From Miscanthus floridulus (lineage: Eukaryota; Streptophyta; Magnoliopsida; Poales; Poaceae), in contig NC_089581.1 in assembly GCF_019320115.1 (NCBI RefSeq), positions 68,490,485 through 68,554,484 on the forward strand: a stretch of 64,000 nt of DNA, written 5' to 3'. Position numbers and translations under genes: made by a program. Within the stretch, counting starts at the first letter, position 1. Each line of letters starts with the position of its first letter. The notes below the pieces were generated by a model. It was not told the origin of the DNA. It worked only from the letters and a program-made list of their open reading frames with translations, and did not search any database. Shown here in pieces: positions 1-12,226 of the stretch.

Positions 1-105
1 AGCACATTCCCTAAAACTTTCCTTAGTTGAGCTAATAACTTTCCTAAGTTGAGCTATTCACCGAATCAGACACGAATTTCCCAACGCGCAAATCACGACC
101 ATCCC
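1..105 (-). repeat. Second copy of TBP intron 1 sequence
   Basis: These 105 bases match 21016-21120 in the same orientation with about three mismatches (positions 7, 24 and 70). The matching stretch lies inside the first intron of the TBP gene at 20743-21390. Homology stops at 105/106, where the 3' tail of a gypsy LTR begins, and may continue beyond the left window edge. Inside it, a segment of roughly 20 bp containing CTAAGTTGAGCTA occurs twice in tandem. It is annotated on the minus strand because TBP is transcribed leftwards. Confidence 0.85.
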
Positions 106-154
106 GGCTTGGTGCGTGTCCACCCGGCATTGCTACCATGTTTTCACGCCGACA
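106..154 (+). repeat. Truncated 5' LTR (last 49 bp) of the gypsy element
   Basis: These 49 bases align without gaps to 20578-20626, the end of the element's 3' LTR, at roughly 85% identity. Both end in CCGACA. The rest of the 5' LTR, about 1.85 kb judging from the 3' copy, is missing, and TBP intron sequence takes its place. Confidence 0.8.
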
Positions 155-156
155 TG

Positions 157-175
157 TGTTCTGGCACACCCGGTG
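157..175 (+). other. Probable primer-binding site of the gypsy element
   Basis: The sequence two bases past the LTR end contains TTCTGGCACACCCGGTGAGA. It resembles the tRNA-complementary PBS of grass gypsy elements with a CTGGCACGCCCGGTGGGA-type site. The tRNA identity is not certain from sequence alone. Confidence 0.5.
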
Positions 176-1019
176 AGACTCCACAATCGTCATTGCAATT
201 CATATCAACAGGGACATTCTTATGGTGCCTTATAAAGATCTACCTAATGAGGATAAAGAAGTCATCAGTAAAGCTATAGAAGAATTTTAGAACAAGTGTT
301 TATTGTCCTACACCAAGACACGTGACAATAAAGTTGTTCAGAAATATCCACTACCGAGAGTTTTGATGCATGAGAAGTCAGATACAGACGAAGCTGATGA
401 TAGGTGTTTCTTCGTAGATACTATAAACAAGTCTATTCATGATGCCATGTTGAACCATAATATAGCTTTTTGAACACATTCCATAATACCATGAAACAGG
501 TGTTTCATGGATGTCCAATTGATCAGGTTGGACCGACTTATTACACATTCCACATCCATCGACTCAAGGGACTAATCAAGCCGGTACTAGCCATCAAGAA
601 GTAGCACTAACTGGTAATGATAATGTCCAGACAGTTCAGAGCTCATCTTAGCAGGTTCAAGGTACCACTACTAATCAAATACAAAACAATCTTGGATCAT
701 CAGTGCAGTATGTGCAACAGCCGATGGGGCAAGTTTAGAATCAAATGGTTGGTTTTGGCACATCAGGCCAAATACCATTGTCGGCTCAAAAAATAGCATC
801 ATTAGTTCAAAGGATTCATAGAGATACAGATCCCAACATTTACAACCAAAGACTTTAAGCAGTAAACCAGCATAGGACCCAACAGATAGAGATTCCACAA
901 GGATATCATTATGGCATAGATTACAATACCCTTTATATGATTTCAAATCTAGGGTATCAAGGTACCCAAAATTTTAATCCACAGATGGGCCAAACATGTC
1001 AGCCGGTATCTTACACAGT

Positions 1020-2560
1020 TAGGCGAAGCATCCTTTGAAGAGGCTCATCGAGTTTGTTTCTTCTCCTTATCCCTGTCAGGCCTAGCCTTGACTTGGTTTT
1101 CATCATTTCCAGTTAATTCCATTGCCAATTGGACTGACCTAGAGAAGAAGTTTTATACATATTTTTATACTAGGACAAGAGAAAAGAAAATTACAGATTT
1201 GACGACCATAAGGGAAAGAACTAATGAATCGGGTGCTGAGTTTCTTCAGATGTTCCAAGAGACCAGAAATTTGTGCTTCTCATTGAATTTAACTAATGAT
1301 CAGCTAGCTGCTTTAGCTGTTTAAGAAATGTTGCCAACATGGAGGAAGAAGCTAATTGGGCAAGAGTTTGACAATTTAGGTTAGTTGGCTCAACGATTGG
1401 CAACACTCAATAGCCAATTCCAAAATATGCGTAGAGATACCTGATTCTAGAAGAGTGTCGCAATTACCGAAGCCTATAATCCATATTCAGATGATGACGG
1501 CGATGAGGATGAAGAAGAAGAAGAGATTGTTGTGGCCGAATGGAATTCGAGTAAGAAGACAGTGACGGTGCCAAATCCTTGGGGAAAAGCGATGATTTTA
1601 ACGTCATAAAATCAGACAAGCTCTTTGATTTCTTGCTTGAGAGGGGATAGATCAAGTTGCCCACCAATCATGTTATGTTATCTCCCAATCAGTTGAAGAA
1701 TAAGAAGTTCTGCAAATTTCATAACGTTACTTTTCATTCTACTAATGAGTGTAGAATTTTCAGGCAACATATACAGAGGGCTATTCAGCAAGGGAAGCTT
1801 AAATTTGATACACCTCGGAAGATGAAAGTTGATGATAATCCTTTCTCAAGAGATCAGAATATGGTTGATGCTAAGTTGCTTAAAGGGAAGACTAGAGTCC
1901 TAACATCAACTAGGGCCAAAGAAACCAGAACCGTCGATCCAAAGATGCAAATATCGGTTGATGAATATAGAGAGATTAAAAGACGTCGTAATCAACAGAA
2001 GAGCCAATATAAGTAGGGAGAGACGTTAAGGAACAGGGTGATAAGGCCATGTGTCACATCTTGAATTTTGTTGAATAAATGGCAACATCAAAATGAAAAG
2101 AATTATCAGCGTTGGTTAGAAGAGAAAGAATACCAGCGTCAACACGAAGAGGAGAGGTATGAAAGAAAATAAGCTGAATCACATTGGAATTGTCCTTTTA
2201 TCAAACACTGTTGGAATGAAGGTTTGAAATTGCCTACTAGAAATAATTGCCTAGAGTGCAATGAGCAATATTGGGAGTTTAGGCAATCTCAAGCCAACCG
2301 CCGGTCTATCCATGCTCGGGATGAGTATCATCATAATAATATGGATCGGCGCTTAAAAATAGAAGTGTTCATGATCGGCTCGGGAAGCGAGTTGTTGATC
2401 AAAACTGGGCTGATTATGAAGAAGAGGGTGATGAGAGAGAGTATGTTTGGTAGGAAGGGCAATGGTGTCTAGGAGTTTTGATAAGAAGCTAGAAAAGAAG
2501 GGTGCAACACCTAAGGAACAGAGAGCTAGAACAAGCTCAGGCATCTGGTAGACCTCAAGT
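1020..2560 (+). pseudogene. Gypsy gag relic (retrotransposon gag domain and Cys/His region)
   Basis: Conceptual translation shows a Retrotrans_gag core at 1030-1324 (segments LALTWFSSFP, WTDLEKKF, TDLTTIRER, ESGAEFLQMF). An acidic linker follows at about 1480-1560. Next comes a stretch typical of Tat-like gag at 1657-2016 (KKFCKFHNVTFHSTNECRIF, then VDEYREIKRRR). A Cys/His-rich segment at 2174-2270 (CPFIKHCWNEGLKLPTRNNC followed by LEC) resembles the degenerate zinc finger of this family. In-frame stops near 1322, 1381, 1441 and 1648, plus frame changes, break the frame. It is non-coding now and would have packaged element RNA in virus-like particles. Confidence 0.8.
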
Positions 2561-2744
2561 GTGGCATGCTAAATAAATAGCCGATAGGGGTCAACCATCG
2601 GTTAATATTCCAATGGCTTTTTAGTTGCCGTCAGAATTTAGAGCTCCAGCAGACCAAGAAGTCTATTCAGATTTTGATGAATCGGAGTATGAGGAGATAG
2701 TTGCCAAGTTGATAGTTATACAGCAAGTTATATTCGATAAGCCA

Positions 2745-3270
2745 GTCAGCATCGGCACTTAAAAGTTTTATATGTAAAAGGTTTCGTTGATGCGAAGCCG
2801 ATGAGCAAAATATTGGTGGATGAAGGTGCTTCTATTAATCTAATGCCTTATACTACTTTTCGCAAGCTTGGCAAGAGATCAGGAGATTTGATTGAGACTG
2901 ATATGATGCTTAAGGATTTTGGGGGTAATGCATCCAAGACCAGGGGGCAATAAATGTCGAATTAACAATTGGAAGTAAGACTTTGCTCACTACATTCTTT
3001 GTCATTGATGGAAAGGGTTCATACAGTTTACTCCTTGGTCATGATTGGATTCATGCAAATTGTTGTGTACCATCGACTATGCATTAATGCTTGATTCAGT
3101 GGCATGGAGATGATGTTAAGCTAGTTCATGCTGATGATTCTGTGAGTATAGCAATAGCTGATCCAATGTATTGGGAACTGGGAGACTTTGAGTGTTTTTC
3201 TGGCAAACTATGGGAAGGAGTCTTCATTAAAATCAATGATGAAAGACAATAGCCGATCCAAGTAATCGGC
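2745..3270 (+). pseudogene. Gypsy aspartic protease relic
   Basis: Translation around 2765-2900 reads VKGFVDAKPMSKILVDEGAS then INLMPYTTFRKLGK, the pattern of a gypsy retropepsin. The catalytic motif is DEGAS rather than the expected D-(S/T)-G-(A/S), so a key position is altered as well as frames being broken. Downstream, LLLGHDWIHANCCVPSTMH-like sequence (about 3030-3085) marks the conserved LGxDWI region of the family. Stops near 2953, 3085 and 3250 make it a relic. Confidence 0.7.
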
Positions 3271-3287
3271 TCTAAGAGTTTGTTTTA

Positions 3288-3476
3288 ATGGATAATCCAA
3301 TAGATGGTACGGATGATAAACTAGGGCATGGCCTCACTTCAGCCGATGAATTAGAGGAGATAGATATTGGTCCTGGAGATAGGCCTAGACCGACATATGT
3401 GAGTGCTAAGTTGGATCTTGAGTTTAAGCAAGAGTTGATAGATTTATTAGAGGAATTTAAAGATTGTTTTGCTTGA
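3288..3476 (+). pseudogene. Pre-RT linker remnant of gypsy pol
   Basis: A 62-codon open stretch reads ADELEEIDIGPGDRPRPTYV and then LIDLLEEFKDCFA. In Tat-type elements this lies just upstream of the reverse transcriptase (the LLxEFKDxFAW segment). Here the codon after Ala is TGA where the family has Trp, and only a few further residues (EYYEMLGI) can be followed before all pol similarity ends. The RT, RNase H and integrase have been deleted. Confidence 0.65.
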
Positions 3477-3479
3477 GAA

Positions 3480-3849
3480 TACTATGAGATGCTTGGTATC
3501 AAGAAGTGATCAATGGAAAATATCTGAAGAAATATTATCCTAGCATTTGGATTAATACTTGATAGCCAATTTGTTTAGTCATTAGCTCTAATAGCTAGTA
3601 CCAGAAGGGTATCGCCTTTAGCTCAAAAAATTACCCCAAAAGGGGAAAAGCCAATACGATATGTATCGCCTATAGAGCAGAAACCAACACAGAAACAATT
3701 ATGGTATACACAAGACATTGTAGAAAGTACACTGAGACATGATCATAGAAAAATAGAGGTTTTTATTCATTGATTGGTTTGCCCTAAATACAAACTAGTC
3801 AAAGACATTATTTATCACATCCTAAGCAGAATGTAATATCCACGATAGC
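3480..3849 (+). other. Non-coding remnant between pol and the antisense units
   Basis: About 370 bases with no frame I can defend. A fragment near 3600-3720 translates to short pieces such as SPLAQKITPKGEKPIRYVSP but is stop-ridden. This is the likely scar where the RT-to-integrase part of the gypsy element was lost. Confidence 0.4.
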
Positions 3850-4640
3850 CTCCGTTGCATCAATGAAGTCCTTCATTAATTCCTCATGCTCCACGGGGTC
3901 GTCGTCCATTGGGAAACTGATCTCCATGGTATGAAGCTCATACCCGGTTTGAACTTGTGCCATGGCCAGCGCCACCGATGCGCTGCGACGGACGCCATGG
4001 AGGGCGATCTCCTAGACATGGGTCAAGACATCATGGAGGCAGGCATTGATGAAGGGGCCCTAAGCATTGATGGCCACCGTAGCCACGTTTGCTGCCAGCT
4101 GGAGGTTCTCCAACTGCATCGTCAGGGCTAGCGGTCACAGAAACAAAGAATATATCAAGACAAAGACAATGGAAATCAAATAAAGGTGTTCTTGGAGTCC
4201 ATCTTACCTACCACCATAGCATCGGACTCGGCCAGCCACGCCCAAGAAATGGTGGCCTCTTCCTCAATGGTGTGAAGGATGGCTTGAGAGGCCCTCAAGC
4301 TAATCATTTTCCTGATTTGCCTCGGAATAACGGTCCTAGGCTACCCTCCACTCCCGGAGGAAACACCAGGCGCCATCGCTGTTGTAGGAGTCGGAGAAGT
4401 CCAACTACGAAACTGGTGTGGTGGCAGCATCAGATGCAGCATTGGAGGGCTCACTGGCCCTAGGAGGAAGTGGACGAAGGCTGTCATTCAAGACAAACTT
4501 TTAAACAAGTTAGAAAAGTTTATTGCCATGAGTAGAAGATATCGATCTCACCTCATACGGTGGAGGCATTGGCTCATTGGCACGCTCTCCGTCAGAACCT
4601 CCTCTGCCACGCGCTTGTCCCGGTTGTCCTTGCCAGCCAT
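3850..4640 (-). pseudogene. Antisense transcription-unit-like region A of the gypsy element
   Basis: Read on the minus strand, a TATA-like box (4768-4778) is followed by a pyrimidine-rich leader and an ATG at 4640. That ATG opens a frame beginning MAGKDNRDKRVAEEVLTESV. It runs to CGTATGAG|GTGAGAT near 4552, which looks like a splice donor. A second block from about 4485 downwards is rich in Pro, Ser and Thr and contains VSPPMLHLMLPPHQFRSW. The layout (promoter-like box, leader, ATG, donor) mimics a small host gene, but it sits inside a gypsy element, where antisense ORFs are known. No function is recognised and the reading beyond exon 1 is uncertain. Confidence 0.45.
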
Positions 4641-4767
4641 AGGGTTTGGTTGGATCTACGAAAAGGAGGAAGAAAACCACTATAGGGTTTGAGAAGGCAG
4701 AGAAGTGTAGAGAACAAAAGTAGTTACAAGTGTGGATGTGTTTGAGGCTGGAGTCCTTGGCTGATAT

Positions 4768-4778
4768 TTATAGCCATG
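4768..4778 (-). promoter_or_regulatory. TATA-like box for antisense unit A
   Basis: On the minus strand the sequence reads GGCTATAAATATCAGCC, about 130 bases upstream of the candidate ATG at 4640. The spacing and the leader rich in CTTC and CCAACC suit a plant promoter. This is inference only. Confidence 0.4.
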
Positions 4779-5099
4779 AAGTAAGGTAGTAGATATCTTG
4801 GGACATGCAAAAGGCAATCGCAATTAATGGAAGGCAAAGCACTGCCCCACTAATGCCGGAGAGAATGCGGTGTTGATAACTGAGGATGGAAGATTGAGGA
4901 GTTTTCTTAATGGAGACTGTGTTTTTAGACTTAATTGGATTAAGGTCAGGGGTCTGGAATCGGCTACTTTCAGATCGGCTCTTTAGCCGAGATAAGAGAT
5001 ATAATAGATTAGCAGGAAATATGGTTCTCATTAGTTTCACACGGGATATATATTACAAATAATGACATTACAAATTCAAAACATCTCGGATTACCTTCA

Positions 5100-8000
5100 A
5101 AGCTTTTAGCCAAATAGCATCAACCTCTGCAATTTGTTGCTTATCTCCTTCGGCTGATCTAGGGATGTTCTTAAGTCGTTGCAGATGGCCTTGCCTTCTT
5201 TGACTTTAGTAAGCACTTCTGCTTAATGGCATTGGGTATTTGAGCTAGATTGGACTTATGGCGATCGATGGTAGCCTTCATGTTCTTTAGTTCCTTCTCA
5301 AGTTCTGCACGCTTGGTTTCTAGTTGGTTCAGCTCTGGCTCGATCTTGAGGGAGGAGTTCTTCAAATTATTGATCAGCTATGCTAGCTCTACTTCTTGGC
5401 CATAAAAGTTTCACAGTTAGACAGATTCCTCTAAGTCTTTTTCACCTTTGGGGCTTGATCTTCAATGATGGATAAAGGTGACAAGACTTTGATGAGATCT
5501 GGGGATAAATTATCCTTAATGGCTAAGAAGATTCTTTGCAATTAATATGCATCTTGGATCAAATCGGCTATATCCTTCTCAAGCATTGGCAATATGCCCC
5601 TTAGCTAATTTCTGGTCTCTTCTGATAAAGCTTCTTTAGAAGAGGTGGCTGGTGAGCTGATTTCATCTTCATCTATATAATCTTCAAGATTGAAAGAATA
5701 GCTCAGGACTGGTGAGATAAGTACCTGTAGGTGGGAAAGAAAAGTTTTGTTAAGAAGTAACAAGTTGTTGGAAAATGAGAAGAATGGGGAGATATAGTAC
5801 CTTTTCTAGGGTAGTTTCTGTCTGAGGAGAAGGAATAGCTGATGATGCACCAATGGTATCTGGTTGAATTGGTACTGAACTTTCAACATTGGTATTTGCA
5901 AACATCAAGGAAGATTTTTCAGTTCATGCTTGTTACAGAAGGATAAAATAGACATATAACTTTCTTACCATCAATTGTTTGTTGGACTGGATGTTCAATA
6001 GTCTCGGTGTTAACATCAGCAGAATCACTTTCAATGGGTAGACTGTCAGACTTCTGCTCTTGCGTGAATATTTTCTCAAGGAGTGTCTAACATGATAAAT
6101 GGTCAGAGAAGGGTGGAAATTGATTGAAAAAATAAGAATTTTGAGGAGATACCTTGGCAACATCAGGAAGTAAAGTAGGAGGATTCTTGTCTTCTACCAT
6201 CCTAGAAGGATCGACCGATGAAGGATGCGTTGGTGCTGATTTAAACACCCGGGACAAAAGTTCAGCACCTAGAGCAGGTTAGGATGCAATGGTTGATAAC
6301 TGCAAGGAAAGAATCAGAATTAGAAATTGAATATCATTTTGAGAAGTGGATGAATTGTTTTACCTGAGCAGTTGATGGTCTCATTCTGCGAAGCCTTTTT
6401 CCAGTAATGGTTTTCTAGGTTGTCCCTTGGGTTGCCTTACATTTTGAAGATTGATATGTTACAATTGTAGAGACAGCTTGGGTTTTCATCAGCTTCTTCA
6501 GTGTAGGTGTAGTTGATCCCAGTCTTGAGATTGGACATGACGGATAACACACTATGGCATGCCCTTTTCTGTCCATAATTGGGGGATTGAATTAAACATC
6601 CTGCAAGGGAGTCCTATTAGATAAGTTGATAGAGGGACTCTAGTAGATGATCTTTATGGAAGAAAAGGAGTTAACTGATTCCCTCACTATTGGAAACAAA
6701 ATCATCATCTAGAGCTATACATTTAGGATGAACTGGCCTACAGAAGAAATGGGAGTGCCACTCTTACCACCAGGAATCATATAAATGAAAAGTGAATGAG
6801 GCTTTGGTCCATTCATGTAGATAGAGGGAAGGAAAATTTGATCCTAACTGGAAAACTCTAGAAGCTTTCATTGCCTCACTGATGCCTTCCTTCGATTTTA
6901 GTATATCTTTGAAAAATAGCCGGGGGGCAGTTGACCAAGACCAAACTGACAAGCTACGAAAGAAGGGTTATAGAACTCATAGGTTGGAAGGTTGCCTGCA
7001 AGGAAGGAATCTATAGACATTTTGCTACGGCCATGATAAAATTTGGCTAGAAGAATGTAAGGTTTGATGAAGGAATTGAAGATTGCAGCTATTGTTTCGT
7101 CTGAGCAACCTGATTCAAATCAAAATCTAAATGGGAAGACCAACTCATTGTTCTCATCCTCATCATAGGGTAGCCAAGTCAGAATGTCTGCATTAAACCA
7201 TCTATAAAACTTCTTGAAGAGATGGCCAACATCGACAGCAACTGTTATTGTCGATGCAGCTTCACCATAGTTCATGCACTGATGGGTTTTTCCTTCTTCG
7301 CCTCTATATTCCTCATGAAAGTTGGAGGAGAGGAAGCTCAATTTCTAGAGATTTAGCTTTAAAATCTTATGCATATATAAATTTAACCACATTTATATCA
7401 ACCACCAAGGGTCATTGATGGTGTGCACTGCTTCATCTTCAGCAGCTGAGCGGCCACCTGATGCATCAAATGGTAAGCTGATCCTAACAGATACTTTCCA
7501 AGAGGAATCTCAACGCCTATTGCTAGATGCTCTGCCATGAGTTTATTATTGTAAGTTGGACCACAAGATGACCCACAGAAGATGAATCTTTCTAACCACA
7601 TGTTCAGAAAAGCCACATGTTCTCTTTTGCTAACAGTTGATTCATTCCCAATGTGGTTCTGGATATAGCTTGCCCATCCTCTATAGTCCAATATTTTGGC
7701 CAGTTTCTTTGACCCAGCACCTAAGAGTTCATATGGCTATATTGGTCCTGTTATTCTAAGGCCAGTCAACATATAAACATTGGTCAAGGTAGTCATTAGG
7801 CCGTGACCAAAGATGAAAGCATTCAAGGTGTTGGACTAGAAGTAAGAAGCGGCAATTAGGAGTGAATCATTTCTCTCCATTCTAGACATTAAAAGGGTCA
7901 GGCATTGGCTTAAATCATAAATTTTCTAGTCTCTACCCTTTTTGTCTGACACTCTACAGAACCAGTCTCTCCATCCCTTAGGCATTTTGGGCCAATTCCT

Positions 8001-8255
8001 AAAGGGATTTTTGGTGTTCCAAGAAGATAGATCTACCAAGGACTACCTAAAAGGAATTTGATTGGTTTCTTGGTTGATAAAATCCAAAAGATTAGAATCT
8101 CCCAAGGGTCCAAGGTAATAAGCATTTGGAACAACAAATGAAGGGATCATAATCTCATTTTCCATTCCCTGAAAAGCCAGATGATATAAAATTAAAGAAG
8201 AGAAAAATACAGAGTAGCGGCTGATAGTTGAAGGGCGGAAATTTGGAGACATACC
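5100..8255 (-). pseudogene. Antisense unit B of the gypsy element: plant mobile domain (PMD-like) protein relic
   Basis: The minus strand carries a series of open blocks separated by intron-like or broken stretches: 8252-8043 (starts MSPNFRPSTI), 7691-7398, 7341-7120, 6952-6764 and a Lys/Glu-rich coiled-coil block at 5365-5171. The 7691-7398 block contains HVAFLNMWLERFIFCGSSCG and IPLGKYLLGSAYHLMHQV, the hallmark of the plant mobile domain (aminotransferase-like) family. That domain occurs in host genes such as MAIN and in antisense ORFs of grass gypsy elements. Some gaps may be introns, but stops inside the conserved blocks suggest decay. The role of such antisense ORFs is unknown. Confidence 0.65.
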
Positions 8256-8455
8256 TCGGGGATGTAGTCGCTGGTCGCTATTTTAGTTGGAATAGATCTG
8301 AATCTGAAAAGAGGTTGCAGAGAGATGACTTAATGAATAGCTCGAGCAGAGGGAAAAACTGCTAGGGTTGGAACTCTAGTGGTGGCGGCTTTGGTTGTTG
8401 AGGCTCGCTTGAAGAAGAAGGGGAAAGTGAATGGATTGAGTGAATCGGAAATGAT

Positions 8456-8472
8456 ATTGTTGCGGTATTATA
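8456..8472 (-). promoter_or_regulatory. TATA-like box for antisense unit B
   Basis: The minus strand reads TTTTATATAATACCGC roughly 210 bases upstream of the ATG at 8252. The leader between them contains an AACCCTAGCAG stretch typical of plant 5' UTRs. Its position just inside the 3' LTR boundary lets unit B be transcribed against the element's own direction. Confidence 0.4.
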
Positions 8473-8578
8473 TAAAATTCGGACTAGGAATATTAGGAGT
8501 CACGCATATATTTTGGAATAAACGGTTGCGACATGGTGAATAGGCAAATAGAAATTTTAGAATAAAATTATTTTATCT

Positions 8579-8594
8579 CAAAATTAGGGGGCAT
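8579..8594 (+). other. Polypurine tract of the gypsy element
   Basis: AAAATTAGGGGGCA precedes the TG that starts the 3' LTR at 8595. Its position and purine bias fit the plus-strand priming site. Confidence 0.6.
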
Positions 8595-10405
8595 GCATTT
8601 ACATCAAAAATTGGGAAGAAGAACGCAGGAACTCGAAACCTCCAAGATTGTGTCATCAAGGAATCGATTGTATAAGGATCGATATCAGCTGATTCAGATG
8701 TGGTACTAGGATCGGCTCTCTTCGGATGACGTCAGCAGATAACGTTAATGAGCTACGGTTGGCGTCGGGAAGAACATGTCGGACTCTAAAAAAGAGAAAG
8801 ATTATGGTCCAAGTTATCTTAAGTTAGGAATATTTTCTCTTATACCAAAGATTGTAATGAGTCGTACTTGAGTAGGATTCAAGTTTAGGTTCCGGGTATA
8901 AATATTGGACCCTGGCTATTGTAAGAGAGATCCAATCAATCAATACCAATTACTTTTTTTGGCTTTGCGCCAACCGTTAAGAGTAGGAGTACTGTAGATC
9001 TCGACGAGTTCTTCAACAAGCTAGGCTGCATCGATCTGGTTGACCTCCGACTTGTCTATAAGTACCATCATGGCTTATACCTTTGTTTGTAAGGTTGCAT
9101 TGGCCCGACCAACCTCTTACGAGCTCTAGTACAAGTTAGTTATCGATCCTTATCTAGTTTAAGTATGGCTGCATCGATTAAGTTCGACCTCTACTGCTCG
9201 AATTAGATTATGGTCAAGTTATCGGCTCTACCTAAGGGTATCATCATTCAGGTAGATTTATTAAGTTACTGATGTTGCTGATGTTCTTGTTGTCATTAGT
9301 TTCAGCAATATCAACCTGCCCGATCAAGATCGACCTTGATCGGCCTCACATCCTTTTAGTCCATCGTTTATTTTGTCACATTGCGATGGTTCTTACTGTA
9401 AACAACGGGTTATGTTTTATTGGTTGTTCTACTTCGATCTTGATCGCGCATAGCACACGGCTAAGGTATGTCTGATCTTGAGAAGGTTTACTTGCTGGTT
9501 GAATTTGGTCTATAGCTCGCTATTATGGCTGTAATGATCCGATTGATCCCCACTGTTAGCATTTTAGGTCGGAGTATGCTAGCTGGTAGATTTACTTTCG
9601 ACTAGACATGACCTTGGCTGTTTGCTATGCCTGCATCAGCTAAATAGCTGATTGCCCATACTTCAACACTTATAGTGTGTCTTTATGATTCCGTTAAATA
9701 TGAATAGATCTGTTTATTTTAAAGGTTCGATCTGTTATCCTTATCATGGCTGCCATCGATCCGGTCGAACCCCACTGTTAAGGATAATTGGTTATATTTG
9801 ATGAGTTTATAGGTCTATCCATATCAAACAGTCGATTGTTCACATGTTGTAATTCCTTCTCTACCTGAATCAGCTATTTTAGACGATTCGCCTGTGCTTT
9901 CACACATATAGCATGTTTTTCATGAACCTGTCAACATATAGATGGTTTAATGGATTCTTTATCTTTAGTTTGTTCTCATTATCATAGCTGTATTGATTCA
10001 GTCGAATCTCACTATTGATGGTAACAGATCAGATTCAGAGCGTTTGTAGATTCATTTGTATTATACAGTCGATTTATTCGCATGTTATATCTTTTCTCGT
10101 TAAACTTATCGGCTCAATGCTTTACACTAGTTAAATCCACCTAATTGATGGTGTTACTTATATCTGGGTCCATTGTATTCATTACTATAAAATCAATCAT
10201 GACTCGCTTTACGGTCCCTAACAGTCGATTTCTTCTCGTATCGGCTATTTTAGTTGATTTTTTCATCCGACTGCTCTCGAAGCTGCACACTTGGAACTGT
10301 CTAAGCAAAACCGGCATGTTCTACCCTATATTACTGATAAATTTTCTCTCCTTATCAATTGCAGGTCAAATTAACTAGCTTGCCCTTGGGAATTCGTATG
10401 ATCAA
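8595..10405 (+). repeat. 3' LTR of the gypsy element, first part
   Basis: The LTR starts TGCATTTACATC after the polypurine tract and is cut at 10405 by the copia insertion; it resumes at 20537 and ends CCGACA at 20626. A TATA-like TATAAATATT lies at 8897. From about 8990 to 10100 it contains diverged subrepeats built on a phrase like ATGGCTGCATCGATCCGGTCGA followed by CCCCACTG. These recur at roughly 9020, 9170, 9530, 9750 and 9990. No coding capacity is seen. Confidence 0.7.
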
Positions 10406-12210
10406 TGAAAGGTCCTAATGGCTAGAGGGGGGTGAATAGCCTAATAAAATTTCTACAACAACACTTAACAAAATGGTTAGACAATTATGAGGTGAAGCGA
10501 GTGTTGCGCTAGCTTACTCAAAATGCAAGCCACCTACCACAATTCTAGTTTAGATAGTGTCGATCCACACAAAAGCTATGACACTATCCTATGTTAGTGT
10601 GCTCTCAAAGGCTAACTAAAGAGCCACACCAACCAAGCAAGCAAGCTCTCACAACTCGCTACACTAAAGAGCTTGTCAACTAGTTTACGGTAAAGTAATG
10701 AGAGTGATTAGAATAGTTATACCACCATGTAGATGAAGAACCAATCAATCACAAAGATGAATAATGATGGAGACCAATCACCTCAGAATCAATGATGAAC
10801 ACAATGATTTTTACCGAGGTTCACTTGCTTGCCGGCAAGCTAGTCCTCATTGTGGTGATTCACTCACTTGGAGGTTCACGTGCTAATTGGCTTCACACGC
10901 CAAACCCTCAATAGGGTGCCGTATAACCAACACAAGATGAGGATCACACAAGCCATGAGCAATTCACTAGAGTACCTTTTGGCGCTCCGCTGGGGAAAGG
11001 TCAAGAACCCCTCACAATCACCACGATCGGAGCCGGAGACAATCACCACCTCTGCTCAACGATCCTCGCTGCTCCAAGCCATCTAGGTGGCGGCAACCAC
11101 CAAGAGTAACAAGTGAAATCCGCAGCGAAACACGATCACCAAGTGCCTCTAGATGCAATCACTCAAGCAATGCACTTGGATCACTCCCAATCTCACTATG
11201 ATGATGAATCAATGATGGAGATGAGTGGGAGGACTTTGGCTTAGCTCACAAGGTTGCTATGTCAATGAAAATGGCCAAAGATGTGAGCCACAGCTGGCCA
11301 TGGGGCTTAAATAGAAGCCCCCACGAAATAGAGCCGTTGTACCCCTTCACTGAGCACACTGCGCTCTGACCGGACGCTTTGGTCTTGCTGACCGGACCCT
11401 GGACTCAGCGTCTGGTCCATTGATGAACGCCACGTGTCACCAGCTTCAAACGTTGTTCATCAGATTCCAACGGCTATGAAGTTGACCGGACACTCTGGTA
11501 AAACTGACTGGACGCTGGAGCCTCTGCGTCCGAACGAGTACAGTAAGGGTCAAAAACTAGTTTTCCTTGACCGGACACATCTGGTCCACCTCGATCGGAC
11601 ATAGCCCAGCGTCCAGTGGTAAACCCTAGCCTCTGTACCGCCAGTCAACGCGACCGGATGCAGGCAGTCAGCGTCCAGTGCTTTTGGATCCAGCGTCCGG
11701 TCACTTGACCGACGCTGGCATCACCTCTATTTTCACTTCTAACTTCTCCACCCTTGCTCCAATGTGCCAACCACCAAGTGTATCACCTTGTGCACATGTG
11801 TTAGCATATTTTCACAAATATTATCAAGGGTGTTAGCATTCCACTAGATCCTAAATGCATATGCAATGAGTTAGAGCATCTAGTGGCACTTTGATAACCA
11901 CATTCCAATATGAGTTTCACCCCTCTCAATAGTACAGCTATCAAACCTAAATGTGATCACACTCTCTAAGTGTCTTGATCACCAAAACAAAATAGCTCCT
12001 ATGGTTTATACCTTTGCCTTGAGCTTTTTGTTTTTCTCTTTCTTCTTCTCAAGTTTAAGCCCTTGATTATCGCCATGCCTTCACCATTGTCATGCTATGA
12101 TCTTCATAAGCTTCTCTACTTGAAGTGTGCTACCTATCTCATGATCACTTGATAAACTAGGTTAGCACTTAGGGTTTTATCGATTCACCAAAACCAAACT
12201 AGAGCTTTCA
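10406..12210 (-). repeat. Copia LTR (3' LTR in element orientation)
   Basis: On the plus strand it runs from TGAAAGGTCCTAATGGC to CTAGAGCTTTCA. It aligns to 18752-20531 over its full length. This copy retains about 26 bases near 11578-11605 that are absent from the other LTR. Many differences are C/T or G/A, as expected from decay of methylated cytosines. A minus-strand TATA-like TATTTAAG lies near 11310, with CCGGACGC-type motifs clustered just upstream at 11340-11710. Confidence 0.9.
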
Positions 12211-12226
12211 ATCTCCCGCTTTTTGG
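12211..12226 (-). other. Polypurine tract of the copia element
   Basis: Read on minus, CCAAAAAGCGGGAGAT directly precedes the 3' LTR start TGAAAGC. Several related A/G-rich strings with GGGGGAG cores occur upstream in the 12350-12890 region. Confidence 0.6.
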
